The notes under the pieces are model-generated. The model was not told the origin of the DNA. It searched no databases and worked only from the letters and a program-made list of their open reading frames with translations. From Candidatus Woesearchaeota archaeon (GTDB lineage: Archaea; Nanobdellota; Nanobdellia; Woesearchaeales; UBA12501): a stretch of DNA of 10,159 bases. Of the stretch, positions 1 to 5,879 are shown piece by piece (position 1 is the stretch's first letter; every line of letters starts with the position of its first letter). The DNA is taken from the NCBI GenBank assembly GCA_016177345.1, contig JACOVM010000090.1, positions 1 to 10,159 of the forward strand, in the 5' to 3' direction. The translations under genes were made by a program, and so were the position numbers.

Positions 1-453
1 GATCACGACGAGCTGGCCGGCAACTGCCCCTCCCTTTTCTTCTGGAATAAAGCCGAGTTGTTCCCTATTCACTTCCAACATTGCTTCAAAATCGTCCATG
101 ACAGCATCTGATTCTGGCTGTTCTCGGAATCTGGCTTCATCCCAGTTTTTAGAAATGTAGTATACTTCCCTCTTGGTGGCAATATCGTCTGTTTCAACCA
201 GCTTTCTGGACTCATTCATCATTAAAAGGGTCTGGGCAAATGTTCGAATTGTTGAAGCAGTGAGTGTTCTTCCTTTTTTCTTGCCAACCAGTTCAAAAAA
301 GCCCTCTTTCTCGTCGTATTTTACGTTTTGGAGAGAGCGGAGGGGCATTTTAAGCTCAGGAGCTTTATTCTTGTTAATCTTTTGATAGACCTCATCTGCA
401 ATAGCCCTAATCTCCTTGATCACTTCTTGAGCTGCAATCAATTTAGTTTTCAT
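1..453 (-). CDS. top6A: DNA topoisomerase VI subunit A, N-terminal part (cut by window edge)
   Basis: Topo VI A is the Spo11-type DNA-cleaving subunit of the A2B2 type IIB topoisomerase. It breaks both strands through a tyrosine and relaxes or decatenates DNA with ATP supplied by subunit B. Seen: an open frame of 151 codons from the ATG at 453 running off position 1. Residues 93-99 read TKREVYY, the family's winged-helix catalytic motif (R-[DE]-x-[FY]-Y), so Y99 is the likely nucleophile. The GRTLTAS stretch near 61-67 is also typical. The Toprim domain would lie beyond the window. The ATG overlaps the last codons of top6B (stop at 443-445), an 11-base overlap that implies translational coupling and equal amounts of the two subunits. 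No separate promoter is visible. The assignment is firm; only the C-terminal part is missing. Confidence 0.95.
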   Translation of the reverse strand, partial: MKTKLIAAQEVIKEIRAIADEVYQKINKNKAPELKMPLRSLQNVKYDEKEGFFELVGKKKGRTLTASTIRTFAQTLLMMNESRKLVETDDIATKREVYYISKNWDEARFREQPESDAVMDDFEAMLEVNREQLGFIPEEKGGAVAGQLVVI

Positions 454-2230
454 CGCCTTCACCTTCATCTGTAGCATCTTCCTCTTCGGTATCCCCTTCA
501 TCATCCAGGCCTACTTCTTTTTTTGCTTTTTTGCCTGTTTTTTCCTGGCCATCCTCATTCTCTTCTTCAGCGCCAATGGTTGCAAACTCCTCATCATACT
601 CTTCATTTTCTTCTGCAATCTCGCCAAGCTTGCCTCGCTTTTCTTCAAGGATTTTCTTTAAGGATATGGAGATCTCTTCTTTTTGGCTTTCCTTAAGCCC
701 TAACAACTCAGTAAGTGCGCTGCTCACATAGGGAATGTATTTTTCGATGTACCCCCTCTTTTTGAGCTCGTCGCTTAATCGCTGCTTTTTGTTCGTGTAT
801 CGCGCAAGCTCCCTCCCGCATTCTTGCAAGGCGAGCCTCATCTCTTTAATGATTTCAGGATAGTGAGCCATGGCTTCTTTTGCTTCTGATGTAAATGGCA
901 CCCAGACAGAAGCCATGTGGACGACGATCGCTGCTGGTCCGAATGGAATTGAATTTTTGCTTTGCTGCAGCCCATATGCTTTCCAGGCAGTATCAATAAT
1001 TGCTTTTGTTGAGGAGCATGCTGCTTGCTGGTGCTGGAGAGGAACACGATTTGCATATCGCATGATGCGAACTGATTCTTCAAGGGGAAGCTCTCCACCA
1101 TAGGCAATCGCTGCCTCGATGATAAAGGGATTTCCACGATACACGGATGGCGGCCTTGAGGTTGCGCAGTAGAACTCTGCGTTAATCTCTTTTTTAAGCC
1201 CTTTCTTCAGGTTCTCTTCTCCAATGGGGGATAAGCAATCTGTTGGTGGGGCAATAATCTTGACTTCCGCAATAGCGTGCATGAGGCGTTCAGCCTGATC
1301 ACGTGATACATCTTGTGGTGGCTGATTGGGAAGCATGCTTGCCTTTGCGCAGATTTCCTTTGCTGTTCCCGGTCCCACTCGTGAAAATTCTGTTGTGAAA
1401 AAGCTCTGCAGTGTTCTTGTTTCACTATCTCCTAACATTTTGATGAGCATTCCAAGCTCAACACCGTGAGGATGAGGCTTGATCTCGATTGTTTCTGGTG
1501 GTAATTCATCCGTTGCTCTTGGGAAAATGAGCTGCTCTGCTTTTGGATTGGTGTAAATTATTGTTGCGTGCGGATTAACAATGGCAGTCTGCTTAAGGTA
1601 CATATCTACGGATTGAAGCCCTTTTTGGTATATTCCTTCAATATCCAGTTCAATTCTTGTTCCATGCTCTTTTTTCCATTCAACCTCCTTTTCGGCGACA
1701 ACGTCTGGCTTGTTGTTTTTTGTGTCGATATGGAGCTCGTAATAATGGGCTGGGTGCTTTGGAGAAATCTTAGAGGTGATGCGAATGGGCTTTCCTGTGG
1801 TTAATTGGCCGTACAGAACAGCAGCGCTGATCCCTATTCCTTGCTGCCCCCTTGTTTGCGATAGCTTATGAAACTTGCTTCCATACAATAGCTTTGCAAA
1901 AATGTTTGGAATTTGCTTTTTGACAATTCCTGGGCCATTATCCTCCACAATAACCCGAAACCGGTCATTTTGCATGTCAATCATCTCAACAGAGAGCTCA
2001 GGAAGGACTTTTGCTTCTTCGCAAGCGTCAAGAGAGTTATCAATAGCCTCCTTCACTGTTGTAAGCAGGGCTTTTCTCTTGTTGTCAAACCCAAGAAGAT
2101 GGCGATTTTTTTCAAAGAACTCGGCTACGGAGATTTCCCTCTGCTTTTTTGCCATTTCATGGGCTTTTGTTGCCATGTGATGGCTTTCAGGGTCTTCACT
2201 ATGCTCTTCAGATAGGGTTGTTTGTGTCAT
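443..2230 (-). CDS. top6B: DNA topoisomerase VI subunit B (GHKL ATPase)
   Basis: This is the ATPase subunit of topo VI, which dimerises on ATP binding and drives strand passage through the A-subunit gate. Seen: GHKL motifs in order, with EAIDNSLDA at 61-69 (catalytic E61, Mg-binding N65), DNGPGI at 97-102 and GQQGIGISAA at 128-137. An H2TH-like helical region follows at about 260-325, then the transducer domain to about 515. K451 in SEAKEA may be the switch lysine that contacts ATP; this is inferred from motif position. At 595 residues it is longer than the usual 500-560. The extra length is a Glu/Asp-rich tail from about 538, probably disordered. The start at 2230 is favoured by an A/T-rich TATA-like box about 30 bases upstream and GGTGA directly before the ATG. 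It is the first gene of the pair with top6A. Confidence 0.97.
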   Translation of the reverse strand: MTQTTLSEEHSEDPESHHMATKAHEMAKKQREISVAEFFEKNRHLLGFDNKRKALLTTVKEAIDNSLDACEEAKVLPELSVEMIDMQNDRFRVIVEDNGPGIVKKQIPNIFAKLLYGSKFHKLSQTRGQQGIGISAAVLYGQLTTGKPIRITSKISPKHPAHYYELHIDTKNNKPDVVAEKEVEWKKEHGTRIELDIEGIYQKGLQSVDMYLKQTAIVNPHATIIYTNPKAEQLIFPRATDELPPETIEIKPHPHGVELGMLIKMLGDSETRTLQSFFTTEFSRVGPGTAKEICAKASMLPNQPPQDVSRDQAERLMHAIAEVKIIAPPTDCLSPIGEENLKKGLKKEINAEFYCATSRPPSVYRGNPFIIEAAIAYGGELPLEESVRIMRYANRVPLQHQQAACSSTKAIIDTAWKAYGLQQSKNSIPFGPAAIVVHMASVWVPFTSEAKEAMAHYPEIIKEMRLALQECGRELARYTNKKQRLSDELKKRGYIEKYIPYVSSALTELLGLKESQKEEISISLKKILEEKRGKLGEIAEENEEYDEEFATIGAEEENEDGQEKTGKKAKKEVGLDDEGDTEEEDATDEGEGDEN

Positions 2231-2253
2231 CTGTCACCAACGTTTCGGTGCCT

Positions 2254-2267
2254 CTTTTTATTTTTAT
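2254..2267 (-). promoter_or_regulatory. TATA-like box of top6B
   Basis: On the minus strand an A/T run (ATAAAAATAAAAAG) is centred about 30 bases before the top6B ATG. Initiation about 25 bases downstream would leave almost no leader. The GGTGA at 2234-2238 can pair with the 3' end of 16S rRNA. One of the 13-bp direct repeats of the neighbouring element lies directly upstream of this box, so any insertion there sits at the promoter edge. Confidence 0.5.
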
Positions 2268-2420
2268 CTCTTTTCTGTATGTGCATAGCATCCTAAGGTC
2301 GAAACTCCACCAATATTCACCTTCGAGCGCGTCGCGGGGGGTTGTCCCTTACGGGGACGCAGCGCCATCAGGCTAACGTCGAGAGTTTCGAAGATGCTAT
2401 GCACATACTCTTTTCTGTAT
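2268..2420. repeat. Inverted-repeat element with flanking 13-bp direct repeats
   Basis: Seen: the same 13 bases, CTCTTTTCTGTAT, occur at 2268-2280 and 2408-2420. Between them lies a GC-rich segment whose ends are perfect inverted repeats, TATGTGCATAGCATC at 2278-2292 against 2393-2407. A second matched pair, CGAAACTC at 2300-2307 against GAGTTTCG at 2383-2390, continues the stem. The core holds a GTCCC/GGGAC hairpin at 2344-2358. Folded as one unit it is a long stem with an irregular head. The arrangement fits a small non-autonomous mobile element (MITE-like) with target duplications. The TAT at the left border belongs to both repeat types, so the duplication is 10 or 13 bases. It could equally be a structured RNA gene. 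No ORF or recognised RNA family fits. It lies 3 bases past the KH stop codon and abuts the top6B promoter. Confidence 0.7.
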
Positions 2421-2423
2421 TTT

Positions 2424-2996
2424 TTATTCAGAACTTGCATCATGCTTTAATTCAATATCCTCTGGAGAATGATAAAACTGTTTTCTTTTTCGTTCCAGCC
2501 ATTGGTATACAGTGGAATGGGGGCTTCCAGCAAATAATTTTTCAATCGCTTGCTTTGCAAACGACACGCGATCGACAAGGCCGATGATGCTGATAGTTTT
2601 TCCATACACACAAATTCTTGTGTCTGTCAATTCCTCGATCACTCTTCGTGCTTTTCCTTCTTCACCTATCACTCTTGCCTTGGTTCTTACACTTTTTTTC
2701 TTTGACTTTCCAACATAATCTGGGAGAGAAAGAATTTCCATTGCGTAGTCTTGTTGAAGAAGGAATTTTGCAATTTCAGGATTAAATCCGCGGCCAATCG
2801 CCTGTATAATCTCTTTTACGGTAAGTAAAGAAAGTGGGTCTTTTCCTTGAATTCGGACATCCCCTTCGGCTGAATCGATGCGAAGCAGTGTTTGTGTTGC
2901 TTGCTCTATCTCTTTTTTAACACTTCCATGCTTTCCAATGAGAACAGCAATGCGGTCTTTTGGAATTTTCAGTTCATAGGAATATTCGAGATCCAT
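2424..2996 (-). CDS. KH-domain ribosome biogenesis protein (archaeal Dim2/Krr1-like)
   Basis: This is the archaeal counterpart of Pno1/Dim2, an RNA-binding factor that acts near the 3' end of 16S rRNA during small-subunit maturation and is reported to contact aIF2-alpha. Seen: 190 residues with two KH domains. The first has IGKHGS with the GxxG loop at 21-24; the second has IGEEGK with GEEG at 111-114. The conserved tail GSPHSTVYQWLERKRKQF begins near 157. The second loop is acidic (GEEG), which is common in this family. The ATG at 2996 is supported by a TATA box about 27 bases upstream, implying a leaderless mRNA. It lies between RIO1 and top6B on the same strand, a conserved archaeal order, although a plus-strand gene now separates it from RIO1. 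Confidence 0.93.
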   Translation of the reverse strand: MDLEYSYELKIPKDRIAVLIGKHGSVKKEIEQATQTLLRIDSAEGDVRIQGKDPLSLLTVKEIIQAIGRGFNPEIAKFLLQQDYAMEILSLPDYVGKSKKKSVRTKARVIGEEGKARRVIEELTDTRICVYGKTISIIGLVDRVSFAKQAIEKLFAGSPHSTVYQWLERKRKQFYHSPEDIELKHDASSE

Positions 2997-3017
2997 AAGC
3001 TCGTCTTAGAAGGGTTT

Positions 3018-3028
3018 CTTTTTAAACC
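3018..3028 (-). promoter_or_regulatory. TATA box of the KH gene
   Basis: The minus strand reads GGTTTAAAAAG, ending about 22 bases before the ATG at 2996. This spacing puts the start of transcription at or next to the start codon. The same AAGGTTTAAA core recurs before the thioredoxin gene and before the structured RNA region near 5313. Confidence 0.7.
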
Positions 3029-3088
3029 TTGCTGTACTATCTTGTTTTTTCTTGCCTTTTTAAGTCGAATAGCAAACTTAATAGCAAC

Positions 3089-3099
3089 TTTTATAAATT
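3089..3099 (+). promoter_or_regulatory. TATA box of the membrane winged-helix gene
   Basis: TTTTATAAATT on the plus strand is centred about 28 bases before the ATG at 3122. It indicates a leaderless transcript and marks 3122, not the upstream in-frame ATG at 3029, as the true start. It is divergent from the KH promoter. Confidence 0.7.
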
Positions 3100-3121
3100 G
3101 TTCTTGAACCTTGCTTTTGGG

Positions 3122-4288
3122 ATGATACAGAAGTCAAAGAAGTGGCACTATTCTGCTCTGTGGTTTTGGAGTATTATTAGTCTTTTTTTTATTCTTGTAC
3201 CCTTAAGTCTTAGTGAGGGTACTGATCTTAGTGGAGATCTTAATAAAGAACAACCTATTCCGACGCTAACATTGACGGTAAAGGACATTACCACGAATCA
3301 GATCCTTGTTTCTGTTCCCGCTGTTATTGAGGTAAGAAACCTTAATAGTGGCTTTCAGGATCGAGTTACCCAATACCTTTCGAGTGATGGTGTTCTTCAG
3401 TACCAGATTTCTCCTGGGAATTGGGAGATTTCCCTAAAGCTGTATAACAGTGTAACGAACGAAGTAGAGTATTATGCAGAGCGCCATTTTAATATTCAAA
3501 AAGAAGACACCTCTGTTATAAAAACGTTTTATGTAACTCCTGTTGGCCTTATTGAGGGTGTTGTTGTTGACTCACAGGATAATCTTATCAGCAATGCAGA
3601 GCTAGACTTTAAGTGCAGGTCTGAAGAGCATTTGCGTTATCCAGCCACAACTGATAAGTTTGGCTCATTCCGGGCAGTGCTTGTTCCTGCTGGCCCTTGT
3701 AAAATTTTTGCCTCCTCACAGCGAAATGTTGGATTTGCTGAAGCGAATATTCTTAAAGGCCAGCAAGTTAGCGTAAAGATTGCCCTTAACCAGTCTGCAG
3801 CCCAACAATTATTGCCCCCCACATTACAGTCTATATCTATTTACGGGTATGTTGTTGGCATAATCTTACTCATTGTTATAGGGTTTATTGCTTTTTATGG
3901 GATACGCCGCCGACTGCAAAAGCGCCTTCAGCGGGAGCTTACCGAGGTTCGGCAAGCAATTGAAACGAATATTGAGAAGAAGCTTACGGCAAAAACAGAA
4001 AAAGAGGCACCGAAAGAAACGGCGAATGGCGAGGAAAAGGATAGCTTGAACCCTCGTGCACGAGACATTGTCAAAACATTAAACCAGCGTGAAAAGCAGA
4101 TTATTGAATGCCTTTTAAAGCATAATAACTGTGCATCACAGGCTGTTCTTCGCAATGTGACTGGCATCCCAAAAACATCGCTCGTCAGGTCCTTTACCTC
4201 TCTTGAAGCGAAAAATATTGTTGCTGTTGAAAAAATAGGAAAGATGAAAAAAGTTGAGTTGACCCCCTGGTTTTTAGGAAAGGACTAA
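3122..4288 (+). CDS. Membrane protein with outside beta domain and cytoplasmic winged helix
   Basis: Not a named family to me; features are read from the 388-residue sequence. A signal peptide or anchor is at about 12-31, followed by two beta-rich stretches outside the cell. The second (about 140-223, GLIEGVVVDSQDNLISNAEL) looks like a carboxypeptidase-regulatory/CNA-B-type fold, with C165 and C193 as a possible disulfide. A transmembrane segment is at about 238-260, then a basic stop-transfer RRRLQKRL, a charged coiled coil to about 300, and a winged helix at 313-386 (LNQREKQIIECLLKHNN, then IPKTSLVRSFTSLEAKNIV). The topology suggests a one-piece sensor: an outside domain linked to a DNA-binding domain held at the membrane. 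Target and signal are unknown. The frame is open from 3029, but the TATA box supports 3122. It sits alone on the plus strand inside a minus-strand cluster. Confidence 0.85.
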   Translation: MIQKSKKWHYSALWFWSIISLFFILVPLSLSEGTDLSGDLNKEQPIPTLTLTVKDITTNQILVSVPAVIEVRNLNSGFQDRVTQYLSSDGVLQYQISPGNWEISLKLYNSVTNEVEYYAERHFNIQKEDTSVIKTFYVTPVGLIEGVVVDSQDNLISNAELDFKCRSEEHLRYPATTDKFGSFRAVLVPAGPCKIFASSQRNVGFAEANILKGQQVSVKIALNQSAAQQLLPPTLQSISIYGYVVGIILLIVIGFIAFYGIRRRLQKRLQRELTEVRQAIETNIEKKLTAKTEKEAPKETANGEEKDSLNPRARDIVKTLNQREKQIIECLLKHNNCASQAVLRNVTGIPKTSLVRSFTSLEAKNIVAVEKIGKMKKVELTPWFLGKD

Positions 4289-4320
4289 ACCCTATTTATC
4301 GGTTTACCCTTTCTTTTTTT
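4287..4320 (+). terminator. Hairpin and T-tract ending the membrane winged-helix gene
   Basis: A small stem AAACC/GGTTT (4287-4291 with 4301-4305) overlaps the stop codon. It is followed by seven T at 4314-4320, the kind of U-tract that ends archaeal transcripts. It fills the short gap to the convergent RIO1 gene, whose stop codon is at 4331. Confidence 0.5.
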
Positions 4321-4330
4321 GGCCTATCAT

Positions 4331-5056
4331 CTACTTCTTTTGTTCTTTACTCTCAACGCTCTTTTTTAGCATGTCTTCATCTGTTTTTACCCCAATCTTC
4401 TTGAAGTAGGCTACCACATTTTTAATATCGCGCTGGAGGAGCTCTTTTGCATGAGTGCTTTCATTTGTTGTTGCTTGTGACATATCTATAATGACTGGTG
4501 ATTCATCATTATTAAGAATATTAAACTTTGATAAATCCCCGTGGACAATTCCGGCATGGTATAACTTCTTGATCTGCTCCTGAAGTTGTTGATAAAATGC
4601 GATGGGGTTCCTTGGCAATGCATCCTTTAGCTTTGGCGCTGTTTCTCCTGTTTGTTGGTCCCCAATAAGCTCCATAAGGATAATGTTATCTTTTAATGCA
4701 TAGGGTGTTGGGACACGAACGCCTGAGTCTCTTGCCTTGAGAAGGTTTTGGTATTCCCGTCTTGTCCAGCAGAAGATGATGTGTCGTCGATTTTTTTTGA
4801 GATGAAGGTACCTGGGGTCTAATTTGAGGTAGTCATACATTTTTTTGAAGTCGCAATTTTCAACCCGATATATCTTTGCAATACAGTACGTTCCATCGCT
4901 TCGTTTTGCAGTAAATATATTTGCTTCTTTTCCTATAGAGATGGGGCTTTCTATGTGGAGAAAATGCCCCTGGCTGGATAGCTTGAAGAGTAGCCGTTCA
5001 GCGTGCTGGTCAAAGACTGCTTTGTATGTTTTGAATTTTTCTCTGGTGATTCTCAT
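4331..5056 (-). CDS. rio1: RIO1-type serine protein kinase/ATPase
   Basis: RIO1 is an atypical kinase/ATPase of late 40S/30S maturation, acting on pre-small-subunit particles in the cytoplasm. Seen in 241 residues: the RIO1 glycine-poor loop SIGKEAN at 40-46, ATP-lysine K61 in AKIYR, E101 as the likely helix-C glutamate, hinge MELIG at 128-132, catalytic loop HGDLSKFN at 172-179 (D174, N179), and metal-binding IDMSQ at 189-193 (D190). IDMSQ and the following helix favour RIO1 over RIO2. No N-terminal winged helix is present, which also excludes RIO2. The frame extends upstream to a TTG at 5095, but a TATA box lies inside that extension, exactly where it would serve the ATG at 5056. The shorter protein is therefore annotated. 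Its neighbour in the ribosome-assembly pathway is the KH gene. Confidence 0.94.
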   Translation of the reverse strand: MRITREKFKTYKAVFDQHAERLLFKLSSQGHFLHIESPISIGKEANIFTAKRSDGTYCIAKIYRVENCDFKKMYDYLKLDPRYLHLKKNRRHIIFCWTRREYQNLLKARDSGVRVPTPYALKDNIILMELIGDQQTGETAPKLKDALPRNPIAFYQQLQEQIKKLYHAGIVHGDLSKFNILNNDESPVIIDMSQATTNESTHAKELLQRDIKNVVAYFKKIGVKTDEDMLKKSVESKEQKK

Positions 5057-5078
5057 CCTTGCTTTTAAGGTCCCCTGG

Positions 5079-5088
5079 TTTATAAATA
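5079..5088 (-). promoter_or_regulatory. TATA box of rio1
   Basis: The minus strand reads TATTTATAAA, centred about 27 bases before the ATG at 5056. It implies a leaderless mRNA and rules out the longer TTG start at 5095. Confidence 0.75.
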
Positions 5089-5095
5089 CGCTCAA

Positions 5096-5280
5096 AAAAG
5101 ATAGCCTGTGTTATCCAAAAACTATTTCCCTACGGTGAGTTCCATCAAAGTATGAAACTCACTAAAAATAAGCTTTTAGAGAGACTATAAGGCGTAAAGA
5201 TGAGGGTTGGACGCGTATCTGTCGCGGAAAGTGGCTTGGTGAGCTCTGTTTTTATGTCACTTAGAGCTATAGCAAGCCCA
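5096..5280. other. Gene-free stretch with three hairpins between rio1 and the RNA region
   Basis: No credible ORF. Seen: a stem GTGAGTT/AACTCAC at 5135-5141 with 5156-5162; a short CGCG/CGCG stem at 5212-5226; and a two-part stem at 5233-5278 (GGCTTG/CAAGCC outside, AGCTCT/AGAGCT inside, 15-base loop). A possible TATA-like run (CTAAAAATAAG) lies at 5162-5172, and a T5 run at 5300-5304. These could belong to a second small RNA of about 100 bases, or to the control region of the divergent genes. I recognise no C/D or H/ACA box pattern. Confidence 0.4.
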
Positions 5281-5292
5281 AAGGTTTAAATA
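5281..5292 (+). promoter_or_regulatory. TATA box driving the structured RNA region
   Basis: AAGGTTTAAATA on the plus strand is identical over 12 bases to the promoter core of the thioredoxin gene (minus strand near 8078-8089) and close to that of the KH gene. Transcription would begin about 5310-5316, where the first hairpin starts. No protein start codon with a credible frame follows, so it likely drives a non-coding RNA. Confidence 0.65.
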
Positions 5293-5591
5293 TTACTAAT
5301 TTTTACTGCTAAGTGGTAAAGACTTAACAGTCTTCACCATGCATGTCTAAACACCTCTAGTTTCCTTGGAATGCCCTTTGTGGGTATTCTAGGGAAACTT
5401 TTCCCTATCCATAACCTTTATTAAGAAGTTCCAATCAATAAAACTATTGTGAAAATGGGTCCTCTATCGAACTGGCCTATGGCTGGTGGTGAGACAGAGA
5501 CACTCTTTCACGATTCAGCCCGGTACGAGAGTACCCAATGGAGCATACGATAAACTCAAGCAATGAGCTTGGGAGTTAGTACATCGGGCGT

Positions 5592-5611
5592 CATTCCTTT
5601 TTTTTGGAATG
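5592..5611 (+). terminator. T8 run inside a CATTCC/GGAATG stem
   Basis: Eight T at 5598-5605 form the loop of a 6-bp stem. A U8 run is strong enough to end archaeal transcription, so the RNA starting near 5313 may stop here. If the RNA continues to about 5712, this would instead be an internal hairpin. Confidence 0.4.
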
Positions 5612-5617
5612 TCAATC

Positions 5618-5647
5618 ACTCAAGAATAGAATACTCAAGAACAGAAT
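5618..5647 (+). repeat. Tandem 15-bp repeat
   Basis: Two adjacent copies, ACTCAAGAATAGAAT and ACTCAAGAACAGAAT, differ at one base. They lie in a stretch with further echoes: CAATCACTC at 5613-5621 and again at 5705-5713. Confidence 0.8.
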
Positions 5648-5773
5648 GGTGCATAAGAATATACATCCATAAAATGTTATTAAGAATGAACAGATGGGCT
5701 TGCCCAATCACTCTTCCATATATCCTTTATTCATTTCAGAGAGGAATTGGACGTTCTATTTGTTCTTCTAATC

Positions 5774-5791
5774 TATAAAATGATTATAAAA
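5774..5791 (+). promoter_or_regulatory. TATA boxes of dnaG
   Basis: Two candidates lie close together: TATAAAA at 5774-5780 and TTATAAAA at 5784-5791. Either would start transcription near 5802-5815, leaving a dnaG leader of about 65-75 bases. This differs from the leaderless pattern of most genes here. The leader holds an out-of-frame ATG at 5806 and three ATCATG motifs before the dnaG start. Confidence 0.55.
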
Positions 5792-5879
5792 CAAAAATAA
5801 AAAATATGAACATCATGGCCATAAAGCAGATGATCATGAAGAGTTCCATCATGAACCAAACCATACGGGGGTTACAACC

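Larger units (their letters stand above)
5312..5715 (+). ncRNA. Structured non-coding RNA, possibly divergent RNase P RNA
   Basis: Seen in order: a hairpin at 5313-5340; an 18-bp stem at 5359-5376/5382-5399 with three pairs that are G-U only if the plus strand is the RNA; CAATA/TATTG at about 5436-5449; ACTGGCC/GGCTGGT at 5471-5487; ACAGAGA in a small stem at 5488-5510; GGTAC-GAGA-GTACC at 5522-5535; and AACTCAAGC/GCTTGGGAGTT at 5553-5577. RNase P reading, by inference: GAAGTTCCA at 5425-5433 and ACAGATGGGCTT at 5690-5701 resemble the two conserved P4 strands. They pair as AAG-(bulged U)-UCCA with UGGGCUU, giving the hallmark bulged U. Possible P1 is 5312-5317 with 5707-5712. Against it: a T8 run at 5598-5605 could terminate transcription there, giving a RNA of about 290 nt, and several conserved blocks match only loosely. 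Both ends are approximate. Confidence 0.45.

Noticed and set aside
2281..2407. 5S rRNA or tRNA reading of the inverted-repeat element
   Set aside because: Length is close to 5S, but the conserved 5S loop sequences and any tRNA T-arm are missing on both strands.
3029..3121. Longer N-terminus of the membrane protein
   Set aside because: The TATA box at 3089 lies inside this extension, and the signal peptide follows the ATG at 3122.
5057..5095. TTG start of rio1
   Set aside because: The rio1 TATA box lies within this stretch, and the ATG at 5056 is at the expected distance.
5520..5537. Fragment of 23S rRNA sarcin-ricin loop (GTACGAGAG)
   Set aside because: Here it is a simple stem with a GAGA loop, and no 23S sequence continues on either side.
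5313..5605. SRP (7S) RNA
   Set aside because: Length would fit, but no helix-8 GGAAG-type loop with the conserved flanking AGCAG is present on either strand.
5563..5778. 71-residue ORF
   Set aside because: Lies across hairpins and the T8 run, has no promoter at the right distance, and shows no domain-like pattern.
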